Source of the DNA: Christiangramia sp. OXR-203
GTDB taxonomy: Bacteria > Bacteroidota > Bacteroidia > Flavobacteriales > Flavobacteriaceae
Direction: 5' to 3'
NCBI RefSeq assembly: GCF_034372165.1
Contig: NZ_CP139698.1
Coordinates: forward strand, 1,798,001-1,862,000
DNA: 64,000 nt
Made by a program: the position numbers and the translations under genes
Shown here: positions 51,160-58,982 of the stretch, piece by piece
Layout of the letters: the number at the start of each line of letters is the position of its first letter
Numbering within the stretch: position 1 is the first letter of the stretch
The notes under the pieces: model-generated
Seen by the model: the letters and a program-made list of their open reading frames with translations, nothing else
What the model was told of the DNA's origin: nothing
The model's database searches: none

Positions 51160-53472
51160 ATGTTAGCGAAACTAAAGAACAATCCTATTATTAGGTGGGC
51201 ACTTATTATAATCTCCAGTCTTACAGGGTTTTTCCTGCTTTTCTTTGCCAGTATCTATTTTGGCCTCTTCGGAAAGATACCTACAGAATCTGAACTTTCA
51301 TCCTTACAACAAAATAAAGCTACACAGGTACTCGCTTCTAATGGCGAGTTAATAGGTAAGTTCTACGTTTATGATCGCCAGCCTATAGATTTCGATCAGC
51401 TTCCCTCCCATCTTATCGAAGCCTTAATTGCGACTGAGGATGCACGTTTCTACGAGCATGATGGTATTGATAACCGCAGTTTAGGAAGGGTTTTTTTTAA
51501 ATCCATTTTACTTCAGGATGATTCTGCCGGAGGTGGAAGTACGATCACTCTTCAGCTAGCCAAGAATATTTATGGTAGAAAAGATTATGGAATTCTGGGC
51601 ATTGTGATCAACAAAATGCAGGAAGCTGTAATTGCTAAGCGTCTGGAAAATGTTTATAGTAAAAATGAACTTGTCCAACTTTATTTTAACACGGTGCCTT
51701 TTAGTGATAATACCTACGGAATTGAAAGTGCTTCCATGAAATTTTTCAATAAACATACTGTGGATCTCAAGCTTGAAGAAGCTGCAGTACTTGTCGGAAT
51801 GCTGAAGGCCAGTCATTATTATAATCCGCGAATCTTTCCAGAAAGAAGCAGACTTCGTCGCGATGTTGTGCTTATGCAAATGGCGAAATATAACTACCTG
51901 AGTATGCCTCAAGCTCAAGAAGCGAAAATGCTCCCACTCGTTCTGGATTATCGAAGTTATAGTCATGATAAAGGCATTGCACCCTATTTTAGAGAACAGG
52001 TACGCAAAGATGTTTCAGGAATCCTTGATACTTTAAAGAATAAGGATGGAGAAAAGTATAATATTTATCGGGATGGTCTTATAGTACATACCACGCTTAA
52101 TTACGAAATGCAACAGCTTGCTGAGGAGGCTATGATAGAGCATATGTCTCAATTGCAACACGATCATGAGAAATCCTACGGAAATAACGGTCCATGGAAC
52201 AAAAACAAAAAGGTACTGATGGACGCTGTAAAACGCAGTTCAAGATACCAGAAGCTTTCAAAAGAAGGTCTTTCAGAAGAACAGATACTGCAACGAATGG
52301 AACAAAAACATTCTACCGATTTGTTTACTTATGATGGGATGGAAACTAAAAATGTGAGCAGTATAGATAGTATTGCACATTACCTGAAGTTTCTGAATTC
52401 CGGACTTTTGGCAGTTAGTCCTAAAAACGGTGCTGTACAGGCCTGGGTTGGAGGAGTTGATTATCGTTTCTTTAAATACGATCATGTGAGCCAAAGCAAA
52501 AGACAGGTAGGTTCTACATTTAAGCCTTTTGTTTATACCGCTGCCCTTGAAAATGGCATGGATCCATGTACCTATTTTTCAGTTCGGGAAGTTACTTATG
52601 ATAAAGGCTGGACTCCCTCTAATTCTTCTTCGGAAGGAGATGATCCAAATATGAATTATAATCTGAAGACGGCACTTAGCAAGTCCATGAATACCATTGC
52701 CGTAAAAGTTTTAATGGAAACGGGAATACCAAATGTGATCAGGCAGGCCAGGGATCTTGGAATAGAATCTGATCTCCCGGCTGTTCCTTCCATTGCACTA
52801 GGAACCGCTTCGCTAAATCTGGAGGAAATGACTGGTGCTTATTCGGCTTACGCTAATGATGGGTATGCCAACAGGCCATTTTACATCAGTAGAATCGAAG
52901 ATGCTGAAGGCAATGTACTGGCTTCTTTTAGGCCTAAAGTTTTAGAAAGAAAGGCTTTTTCCGAAGATACCCGGAAAATTATGGTCAATATGATGCAGGC
53001 TACTGTAGATGAAGGTACCGCAAGCCGACTTAGATACAGCTATGGATTAAAAAATGACATCGCAGGTAAAACCGGTACGACTCAGGATAATAAGGATGGT
53101 TGGTTCGTAGGAATAACGCCAGAACTAGTTTGTGTAACCTGGGTAGGATCTGACGACCACCGCATAGGTTTCAGGAATACTGGAATTGGCCAGGGAGCAA
53201 ATTCGGCGCTACCAATTTTTGCCAAACTAATGCAGAAAATGAATGGTAATTCAAGTTTTAATGCTATTACGAATGCAAGATTTCAACCACTATCTTCAGA
53301 GCTGGCAAACCTGATGGAATGCCCGCCAGAAGAACGTGATAACTTTTTCGAAAGACTGTTTTCCGGTAAAAATAAAGATCGGAAAAACAGATCGGACGAG
53401 AAGACAGACGAAGAAGGGAAAAAGAAAAAAGGTTTCTTCAAAAGACTCTTCGGTCAAAAAGACGATAACTAG
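51160..53472 (+). CDS. penicillin-binding protein 1A (bifunctional transglycosylase/transpeptidase)
   Basis: Polymerises and cross-links peptidoglycan. 770 residues: cytoplasmic start, one membrane helix (about 13-36), GT51 glycosyltransferase with catalytic Glu in IATEDARFYEHDG (about 90) and GGGSTITLQLAKNI (about 126-139), then the transpeptidase with SxxK in GSTFKPFVY (about 450), SxN in SKSMNTIAVK, and KTGTT (about 636-640). The last 60 residues are a Lys/Asp-rich cytoplasm-like tail, here C-terminal, followed by RLFGQ. It overlaps the helicase gene tail to tail by 4 bases. Confidence 0.93.
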   Translation: MLAKLKNNPIIRWALIIISSLTGFFLLFFASIYFGLFGKIPTESELSSLQQNKATQVLASNGELIGKFYVYDRQPIDFDQLPSHLIEALIATEDARFYEHDGIDNRSLGRVFFKSILLQDDSAGGGSTITLQLAKNIYGRKDYGILGIVINKMQEAVIAKRLENVYSKNELVQLYFNTVPFSDNTYGIESASMKFFNKHTVDLKLEEAAVLVGMLKASHYYNPRIFPERSRLRRDVVLMQMAKYNYLSMPQAQEAKMLPLVLDYRSYSHDKGIAPYFREQVRKDVSGILDTLKNKDGEKYNIYRDGLIVHTTLNYEMQQLAEEAMIEHMSQLQHDHEKSYGNNGPWNKNKKVLMDAVKRSSRYQKLSKEGLSEEQILQRMEQKHSTDLFTYDGMETKNVSSIDSIAHYLKFLNSGLLAVSPKNGAVQAWVGGVDYRFFKYDHVSQSKRQVGSTFKPFVYTAALENGMDPCTYFSVREVTYDKGWTPSNSSSEGDDPNMNYNLKTALSKSMNTIAVKVLMETGIPNVIRQARDLGIESDLPAVPSIALGTASLNLEEMTGAYSAYANDGYANRPFYISRIEDAEGNVLASFRPKVLERKAFSEDTRKIMVNMMQATVDEGTASRLRYSYGLKNDIAGKTGTTQDNKDGWFVGITPELVCVTWVGSDDHRIGFRNTGIGQGANSALPIFAKLMQKMNGNSSFNAITNARFQPLSSELANLMECPPEERDNFFERLFSGKNKDRKNRSDEKTDEEGKKKKGFFKRLFGQKDDN

Positions 53473-54983
53473 AATTCTTTATTAATCTGCATTCTAAGTT
53501 TTCTGGAGTAATCTTCTTCCAGCCAATCCCGGTAATTTTTAGTGCTTTTACTTATACAGTAAGAGTATTGTTTGATTCGTGAACTAATATCATCCTTTAA
53601 TTCTTTAGCAAGGATCCTGGCATCGAATACATCTTCACTATTCTCCACACACATTTTAACATGCTGCTCCATAGACCATTCCAGTACCGCTTTGGACTTT
53701 AATCCTTTTTTGATTACCGTGTCGTAGGCAGCTTCAATATCAAAGGTAACATCTTCCGTTTTAGAGAACTGTGCTCTTATTTCCTCTGGCATTTGGTATT
53801 GAAAATCTCTTTCAATATCCTCATCACTTAAAAGATTTTCAAAATAGAAGTCTGGAGATCTAAAGATCTGCTTCCAATCCACCGGACTACTCCAGTTCCC
53901 AAATCTGGCCATGTTGTTACCAAGATCAATCACTGTAAATTCGCTTTTGTCTTTAAGAACTCGAGATCCACGACCAATCATCTGAAAATACAGAGTTAGT
54001 GACTTGGTAGCACGATTTAGGACAATGGTCTCTACTGTAGGCTCATCAAACCCGGTTGTAAGAATACTTACAGAAGTGACGATCGCATCTGGTGTATGCT
54101 TGAACCATTTCAAAATATCCTTTCTATCCTGTTTGCTGGTGGTATTATCGAGATGGCGGATAGGTAAACCAGCGTTTTTAAAAGTATGATAAACTTCAAT
54201 GGAAGTATTTATACCGTTATTAAAGATGAGTGTTTTCTTGCCGCGAGAACGCTCATAATAAGCATTTAGGAGCTTCTCCTGCATGCTATAATTCGAATAA
54301 AGTTCTTCGGAAGATTTAACAGTATAATCACCATTCATTCCTACTTTTAAATTCGTAAGGCCAACATTGTAGCTATAAATATTAGATTTTGCTAAAAAGC
54401 CTTTTTCAATCAAAGATGTAATAGAATCACCAACGATAAGTTCGCGGTAATTATCTTTCATAGGTAGCTTGATGTTTGAACTAAGCGGTGTAGCGGTCAC
54501 TCCCAGAATAAAACACTTCTCAAAAAACTTGAAGAGTTTTCTGAAACTATTATAGTGTGCTTCATCTATAATTACAAGTCCAATATCCTCGATTTTAAGC
54601 TTCTCGTCATTCAGTCGGTTGTTAAGGGTTTCCACCATGGCTACAAAACACATGTAGTCATTTTGATCTGGTAACTCCTTTACTTTGCTATTAATAATTT
54701 TATTACGCACTCCAAATCCTGAAAGCATTTTGGAAGTTTGCTTACATAATTCGATACGGTGAGTTAGTATAAGAACCTTTTTATTGGTTCTTTGAATATA
54801 TTCCCTGGTCATTTGAGAGAAAATCACTGTCTTCCCTCCACCTGTAGGCAATTGATATAGAAGATTATAGTTTTCGGGATGCTCTTCAATAACCCCGAAA
54901 ATTTTATCTATATCTTTCTGTTGGTAATCATATAATTGTTTGTCGACCTTCTTTTTCTCAATTCCAAATGTTTCTGACGCCAT
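53469..54983 (-). CDS. DEAD/DEAH-box superfamily 2 helicase
   Basis: A 504-residue SF2 helicase. Walker A is LPTGGGKTVIF, motif Ia follows in LILTHRIELCKQ, motif II is VIIDEAHYN, motif III is VTATP, and motif VI is QMIGRGSRVL. The C-terminal third (about 390-504) is a helical extension found in Bacteroidota members of this group. The ATG at 54983 is chosen because AAAGGA lies 5 bases upstream; a TTG at 55004 would sit almost on the predicted transcription start. It is probably an ATP-dependent DNA or RNA translocase; no nuclease domain is visible. Confidence 0.88.
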   Translation of the reverse strand: MASETFGIEKKKVDKQLYDYQQKDIDKIFGVIEEHPENYNLLYQLPTGGGKTVIFSQMTREYIQRTNKKVLILTHRIELCKQTSKMLSGFGVRNKIINSKVKELPDQNDYMCFVAMVETLNNRLNDEKLKIEDIGLVIIDEAHYNSFRKLFKFFEKCFILGVTATPLSSNIKLPMKDNYRELIVGDSITSLIEKGFLAKSNIYSYNVGLTNLKVGMNGDYTVKSSEELYSNYSMQEKLLNAYYERSRGKKTLIFNNGINTSIEVYHTFKNAGLPIRHLDNTTSKQDRKDILKWFKHTPDAIVTSVSILTTGFDEPTVETIVLNRATKSLTLYFQMIGRGSRVLKDKSEFTVIDLGNNMARFGNWSSPVDWKQIFRSPDFYFENLLSDEDIERDFQYQMPEEIRAQFSKTEDVTFDIEAAYDTVIKKGLKSKAVLEWSMEQHVKMCVENSEDVFDARILAKELKDDISSRIKQYSYCISKSTKNYRDWLEEDYSRKLRMQINKEF

Positions 54984-55009
54984 ATAGTCCTTTATAGTAA
55001 GCAATTTTG

Positions 55010-55040
55010 CAAAAATAAACCATTTTAAGCTTTAGTCAAA
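55010..55040 (-). promoter_or_regulatory. flavobacterial-type promoter of the helicase gene
   Basis: TTTG (55040-55037), a 19-base spacer and TATTTTTG (55017-55010) on the minus strand, a full match to the Bacteroidota pattern. It predicts a start about 20 bases before the ATG at 54983. Confidence 0.65.
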
Positions 55041-55193
55041 AATAAATTAGACATTATAGAATCTATTTTAAGCCGTATGCTACTTATAATTATTGTAAAT
55101 TAGTGATTCGCTAATCAAACTGATTTTACTGTCTCCAAAACAATCGATCAGATAATATCCCCCCGGAAAATTAACCAACTAAATTCCGAGGAT

Positions 55194-55910
55194 TTGCACG
55201 ATAAAGATTTCATTTACCAGAATAACTATTCAGTTTTACAGGAATGCGGTTTATTTACTGACGTTTCTGAAGCGCATTTTAAAGAACTTTCAGGAAGCTT
55301 CTACGTAGAAAAATGGCCAAAACAAACCTGTCTAGTACATTGTGAAAAATTCCTGTTCCATTTTTACATCATAAAAAATGGTAGAATTAAAATGTATCAT
55401 GCCGACTTTGAAAGCACCAAAGAGCATACCGTTTTTTTATTGAAAAATGGCGATGTATTTGATCTTTTCTGCTTACTGGACGGAATCAAGCACAAGGCCT
55501 ATTATGAATGTCTGGATCATACAGAAGTACTCGCTATTCCTATGGATAAACTGAGAAACTGGTTACAGTCTTATCCTGAGTATTATAAGAATTTTCTAAG
55601 TTATGCAGGTAGATACATGCGAATGCTGGAAGAGAATGTTTCGCAGTTAGTTTTTAGCGATATTACAACACGTTTACTGCATTTACTCCTGAAGAACATA
55701 GATAAAACATCTAATAAATTGCAAAATATTAATGATCTTCCAGATAAAGAACTTGCTTATTTAATTGGCTCCAGTCGTGCAGTGGTAAACAGACATCTAC
55801 AGAAAATGAAGAAAATGGGGCTTATTAAGATATCCAGAAACAAGGTGCAGGTTGAAGATGTATCTCTCTTAATTCAACATCTGGAAAATAACAGAATAAA
55901 TAAGATTTAA
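55194..55910 (+). CDS. Crp/Fnr-family transcriptional regulator
   Basis: A 238-residue regulator with an N-terminal cNMP-binding fold (about 20-145: FHFYIIKNGRIKMYHADFES, LLKNGDVFDLFCLLDG) and a C-terminal winged helix (about 150-232: ITTRLLHLLLKNI, LPDKELAYLIGSSRAVVNRH, then KMGLIKISRNKV). No ATG begins the frame; the TTG at 55194 behind CCGAGGA is the best start. It has no iron-sulfur Cys cluster. The next gene, 96 bases on, encodes a secreted protein with its own -7 element and could be a target (inference). Confidence 0.88.
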   Translation: MHDKDFIYQNNYSVLQECGLFTDVSEAHFKELSGSFYVEKWPKQTCLVHCEKFLFHFYIIKNGRIKMYHADFESTKEHTVFLLKNGDVFDLFCLLDGIKHKAYYECLDHTEVLAIPMDKLRNWLQSYPEYYKNFLSYAGRYMRMLEENVSQLVFSDITTRLLHLLLKNIDKTSNKLQNINDLPDKELAYLIGSSRAVVNRHLQKMKKMGLIKISRNKVQVEDVSLLIQHLENNRINKI

Positions 55911-55933
55911 TTTTAGATATGCTACTTAAGTGA

Positions 55934-55964
55934 TTTTCAGCAAGGTGTAAGTGATGTAATTTTG
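55934..55964 (+). promoter_or_regulatory. candidate promoter of the secreted-protein gene
   Basis: TTTTC at 55934-55938, an 18-base spacer and TAATTTTG at 55957-55964. The start would fall about 37 bases before the ATG at 56007. Confidence 0.4.
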
Positions 55965-56006
55965 AAAATATCAATAATCAATTATTCATCATTAAATTTT
56001 TACATC

Positions 56007-56564
56007 ATGAAAAAGTTCATCATTATTATTTTCGTTTTTGTTTTAAGCATCGGTGCCCAGGCACAGGATGTAATTCAGCTGGATAAGACCAGAATTAATT
56101 TTAGTCCAACCGCCAACCTTATTTTTGAGGATTATCCCAACGGACTTGTAAAGGTTAAGGAGAAATTTGCAGCTCAGTTTCAATCTGATGCAGTTGCATT
56201 TACCAAAGCCAATTTCGATATCCATCGTTACCTGGATGAAGCCGATATTAAGTCTGGAGACGTGATCGTAACACTACGGAGTAAAAAAGGTTATTTAGAA
56301 GCTACCTATGACGAAAAAGGAAATCTTTTAAAGACCAGCCAGATGTTCAAAGATATCGCCTTACCAGCCCTGGTTAGAAACGAAGTTTTTGGAGAATACA
56401 TGGGCTGGACCATGACCAGAAATAAGTACCAGGCTCGTGGTATTAGCGATCAACTAGACAATGAAAAATATATTGTAGTTCTTCGGAAAGGCAACGATCG
56501 CCAAAGATTAAAAATTACACCTTCCAAGAATGATTATGGTGTAGCTTCCATTGAGAAGTTCTAA
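56007..56564 (+). CDS. secreted protein of unknown function
   Basis: A 185-residue exported protein with a long hydrophobic signal peptide (MKKFIIIIFVFVLSIGAQAQ). I do not recognise a family. The mature part has alternating short strands and charged helices (EKFAAQFQSDAVAFTKANFD, SGDVIVTLRSKKGYLEATYD, KYQARGISDQLDNEKYIVVL, NDRQRLKITPSKNDYG), which suggests a small periplasmic beta-rich domain. The ATG at 56007 is chosen because the signal peptide starts there; 15 codons upstream lack support. Confidence 0.7.
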   Translation: MKKFIIIIFVFVLSIGAQAQDVIQLDKTRINFSPTANLIFEDYPNGLVKVKEKFAAQFQSDAVAFTKANFDIHRYLDEADIKSGDVIVTLRSKKGYLEATYDEKGNLLKTSQMFKDIALPALVRNEVFGEYMGWTMTRNKYQARGISDQLDNEKYIVVLRKGNDRQRLKITPSKNDYGVASIEKF

Positions 56565-56571
56565 GCAATAC

Positions 56572-56681
56572 AAAGTTGTATAAGATCAGGTGCCGATCGA
56601 AACCATCGGAAAAAGGGAATATTGTTGACTATAGATCTATATGATCTTCATCACAGGTTAACCTTGATCTTATACAACTTT
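56572..56681 (+). repeat. long inverted repeat between convergent genes
   Basis: A 17-bp perfect inverted repeat (arms 56572-56588 and 56665-56681, aaagttgtataagatca on the left) extended by ggt/acc with one bulged base. The 76-base interior holds a smaller ccgat/atcgg hairpin and a 12-bp palindrome tatagatctata (56630-56641). The right arm lies just before the stop side of cysM. It could be a bidirectional terminator or a structured RNA. Confidence 0.75.
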
Positions 56682-56683
56682 AC

Positions 56684-57571
56684 TTATTTTTCAAACAGGT
56701 CTGAAGAAAGATAACGGTCGCCACGATCACAGATAATAGAAACTACTAATCCGCTTTCCAAAGATTCGCATAATCTAACTGCTGCGGCGGTAGCTCCACC
56801 ACTGCTCATTCCAGCAAAAATACCTTCTTCTTCAGCAAGCCTTCTACTCATTAATCTTGCATCTTCCTCATTTACTTCCAACACCTGATCCACTTTCCTA
56901 GCATCAAATATTTTAGGCAAATAAGCTTCCGGCCATTTTCGAATGCCCGGGATTCTGGCATTATCTTCAGGTTGAACTCCTACGATCTGTATATCGGGAT
57001 TTTTCTCCTTTAGAAATGTACTTGTCCCCATAATAGTTCCTGTAGTTCCCATAGAAGAGACAAAGTGTGTGACCTTCTGCTCAGTATCCCTCCAGATTTC
57101 AGGCCCTGTTGTTTTATAATGTGCCTGCCAGTTATCATCATTTCCAAACTGGTTCAGCATAAAATAATTACCGTTCTTCATCTTTTCTTCAGCATAATCC
57201 CTGGAACCTTCGATCCCAGTATCTGAACTGGTTAAGATTACTTTTGCACCATAGGCGCGCATTGTTTGTACTCTTTCAATAGTTGAATTTTCAGGCATTA
57301 CCAATTCGATATCAAGGCCAAATATACCAGCGATCATCGCCAGTGCAATACCAGTATTCCCACTGGTTGCTTCGATCAATTTCGTTTTTTTATCAATAGT
57401 CCCACGATCCAATGCGCTTTTAATCATATTATAAGCTGCACGATCCTTCACACTTCCTCCTGGATTCTGGCCTTCAAGTTTGAAGTATAGTTCTACTCCG
57501 GGTTTTGAAAAAACTCTTGAAGCTTTTACCAAGGGTGTATTCCCAACTAAATCTATAACTGAATTGTTCAT
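56684..57571 (-). CDS. cysM: cysteine synthase B (O-acetylserine sulfhydrylase)
   Basis: Makes cysteine from O-acetylserine and sulfide (or thiosulfate). A 295-residue PLP enzyme: IDLVGNTPLVKASRV, the PLP lysine in NPGGSVKDRAAYNM (about 35-48), the acetate-binding TSGNTGIALA (about 70-79) and the MGTTGTIMGTS phosphate loop (about 174-184). The shorter length and RKWPEAYLPKIFD region fit CysM rather than CysK. Its start overlaps the stop of the acetyltransferase gene by one base (TAATG), so the two are translationally coupled. Confidence 0.92.
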   Translation of the reverse strand: MNNSVIDLVGNTPLVKASRVFSKPGVELYFKLEGQNPGGSVKDRAAYNMIKSALDRGTIDKKTKLIEATSGNTGIALAMIAGIFGLDIELVMPENSTIERVQTMRAYGAKVILTSSDTGIEGSRDYAEEKMKNGNYFMLNQFGNDDNWQAHYKTTGPEIWRDTEQKVTHFVSSMGTTGTIMGTSTFLKEKNPDIQIVGVQPEDNARIPGIRKWPEAYLPKIFDARKVDQVLEVNEEDARLMSRRLAEEEGIFAGMSSGGATAAAVRLCESLESGLVVSIICDRGDRYLSSDLFEK

Positions 57572-58362
57572 TATTTGTCTGCTGTATTTTTTATATTAAT
57601 CTGTGGTGTATGAGAAACCATGGAATTAGCCGGAACAGATTTAGTTAGCCAAACATTCCCTCCTATCACTGAATTCTCACCAATTTCTGTTTTCCCACCT
57701 AGAATGGTCGCGTTGGCATAGATGGTCACATTATTTTTGATCGTTGGATGCCGTTTTAAATTCTGCATTGATTTACTAACTGTAAGTGCACCCAGCGTGA
57801 CACCCTGATAGATCTTCACATTATCTTCTATAGTTGCAGTTTCTCCAATGACTACACCCGTGGCATGGTCTATAAAGAAGGATTTTCCAATTACTGCACC
57901 AGGATTAATATCGGTTCCTGTAAGACTATGAGCACACTCTGTCATCAATCTTGGAACTAATGGCAATCCAAATTTGTAAAATTCATGGCTAAGCCTGTAA
58001 ATCGCTATTGCGAAAAACCCGGGATAACTTAAATAAACTTCTTCTACTGAATTTGCTGCAGGATCATTCTTAGAGATAGCTTCAGCATCAAGATTTAAAT
58101 CTTCGAGGATTCCGGGTAGCTTGGTAAGATAATCGCTCCAAATATCCTGGCAGGGCGCACCGGGTTCCCAGCAAACTAGTTTTGCCAGAACCTCGAAGTC
58201 CTTTCCCAATTCCATCAAGTTATCTGCAACAGGAGTTTGCTTATCAAATAAAGTGTAAAAAAGCTTTTTTGTGAATGCCTCCGTCTTCTCTTTAATACTG
58301 AAATTAAGATTAGGAAGATTTTTCTGAGATTCTATTTGCTTAATTATTTCTTCCAGTTTCAT
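57571..58362 (-). CDS. cysE: serine O-acetyltransferase (EpsC/CysE family)
   Basis: Acetylates serine from acetyl-CoA to give O-acetylserine for the next enzyme. A 263-residue protein from the ATG at 58362 ([15 protein letters not shown]), with an N-terminal helical domain and a left-handed beta-helix of hexapeptides: [69 protein letters not shown]. The catalytic His and Asp are in FIDHATG. Longer than the minimal EpsC type. Promoter just upstream; cotranscribed with cysM. The neighbouring genes are not sulfate reduction genes. Confidence 0.92.
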   Translation of the reverse strand: MKLEEIIKQIESQKNLPNLNFSIKEKTEAFTKKLFYTLFDKQTPVADNLMELGKDFEVLAKLVCWEPGAPCQDIWSDYLTKLPGILEDLNLDAEAISKNDPAANSVEEVYLSYPGFFAIAIYRLSHEFYKFGLPLVPRLMTECAHSLTGTDINPGAVIGKSFFIDHATGVVIGETATIEDNVKIYQGVTLGALTVSKSMQNLKRHPTIKNNVTIYANATILGGKTEIGENSVIGGNVWLTKSVPANSMVSHTPQINIKNTADK

Positions 58363-58379
58363 AGCTTTTGTTCTAAATT

Positions 58380-58407
58380 CAAAAATACTTAATTGCCCGG
58401 AGAGCAA
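58380..58407 (-). promoter_or_regulatory. promoter of the cysteine operon
   Basis: Minus-strand TTG (58407-58405), a 17-base spacer and TATTTTTG (58387-58380). It would start transcription about 11 bases before the acetyltransferase ATG. Confidence 0.55.
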
Positions 58408-58469
58408 TGTTGATTTAAGTCAATTGTAACTTTTTGTTTTAGCAAAAGCTATAGAATTGAGAACTATAA

Positions 58470-58982
58470 TTAAAGTACTCTATCTGCTGCAGTTACAAAT
58501 TGATAGCTATTAGTCCATTTGTGGTCGTGACTAAACCTGGCGATCTTTTGTATTCGCTTTTCGAACTCTGAGATCACTCCATATTCAGCGACATACAGGA
58601 CTGCTTGCTCAAAAGATTTAAATATACTTTTCTCAAAAGCTTCAGTAATATACTCCTGTTCTTCTAAAAAGGTCTGGGCGATTTCCACATTATAGAACAT
58701 AACGTCGGCCAGCGCATGAGGTTCCATTCCTAATTTCAGGTAATGTTTAATGATCTTATGTGCTACGGAACGCCTTTTCTTTGGTCGCCTGTTGTTTGGT
58801 GGAAAATACTCCTTCCCTATTTTAAATTTCGCATCCTGCACGAGTTTTTCCTCGTTAGGATTGAAAACGAAGTTGTAATATGTCTTTACATCCTCAAACC
58901 TATTATAGAGATCCATTATCTGCTCTTCAAGATCCTCTTTTGAAAGTTCCTTAATATATTTTTTAAAGGCTCTTTTGCTCAT
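58470..58982 (-). CDS. DUF6155-like cytoplasmic protein
   Basis: A 170-residue soluble, helical protein with no signal or membrane segment. MSKRAFKKYIKELSKEDLEE and FEDVKTYYNFVFNPNEEKLV match what I recall of the DUF6155 family, whose function is unknown. RPKKRRSVAHKIIKHYLKLG near 66-85 is very basic. The gene start overlaps the FUSC gene by 20 bases (58963-58982), so it is translated from the same transcript. No role is suggested by the sequence beyond that pairing. Confidence 0.65.
   Translation of the reverse strand: MSKRAFKKYIKELSKEDLEEQIMDLYNRFEDVKTYYNFVFNPNEEKLVQDAKFKIGKEYFPPNNRRPKKRRSVAHKIIKHYLKLGMEPHALADVMFYNVEIAQTFLEEQEYITEAFEKSIFKSFEQAVLYVAEYGVISEFEKRIQKIARFSHDHKWTNSYQFVTAADRVL

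Noticed and set aside
51556-51966. 136-codon minus-strand frame inside PBP1A
   Set aside because: It is fully antisense to well-conserved transglycosylase motifs and has no independent support.
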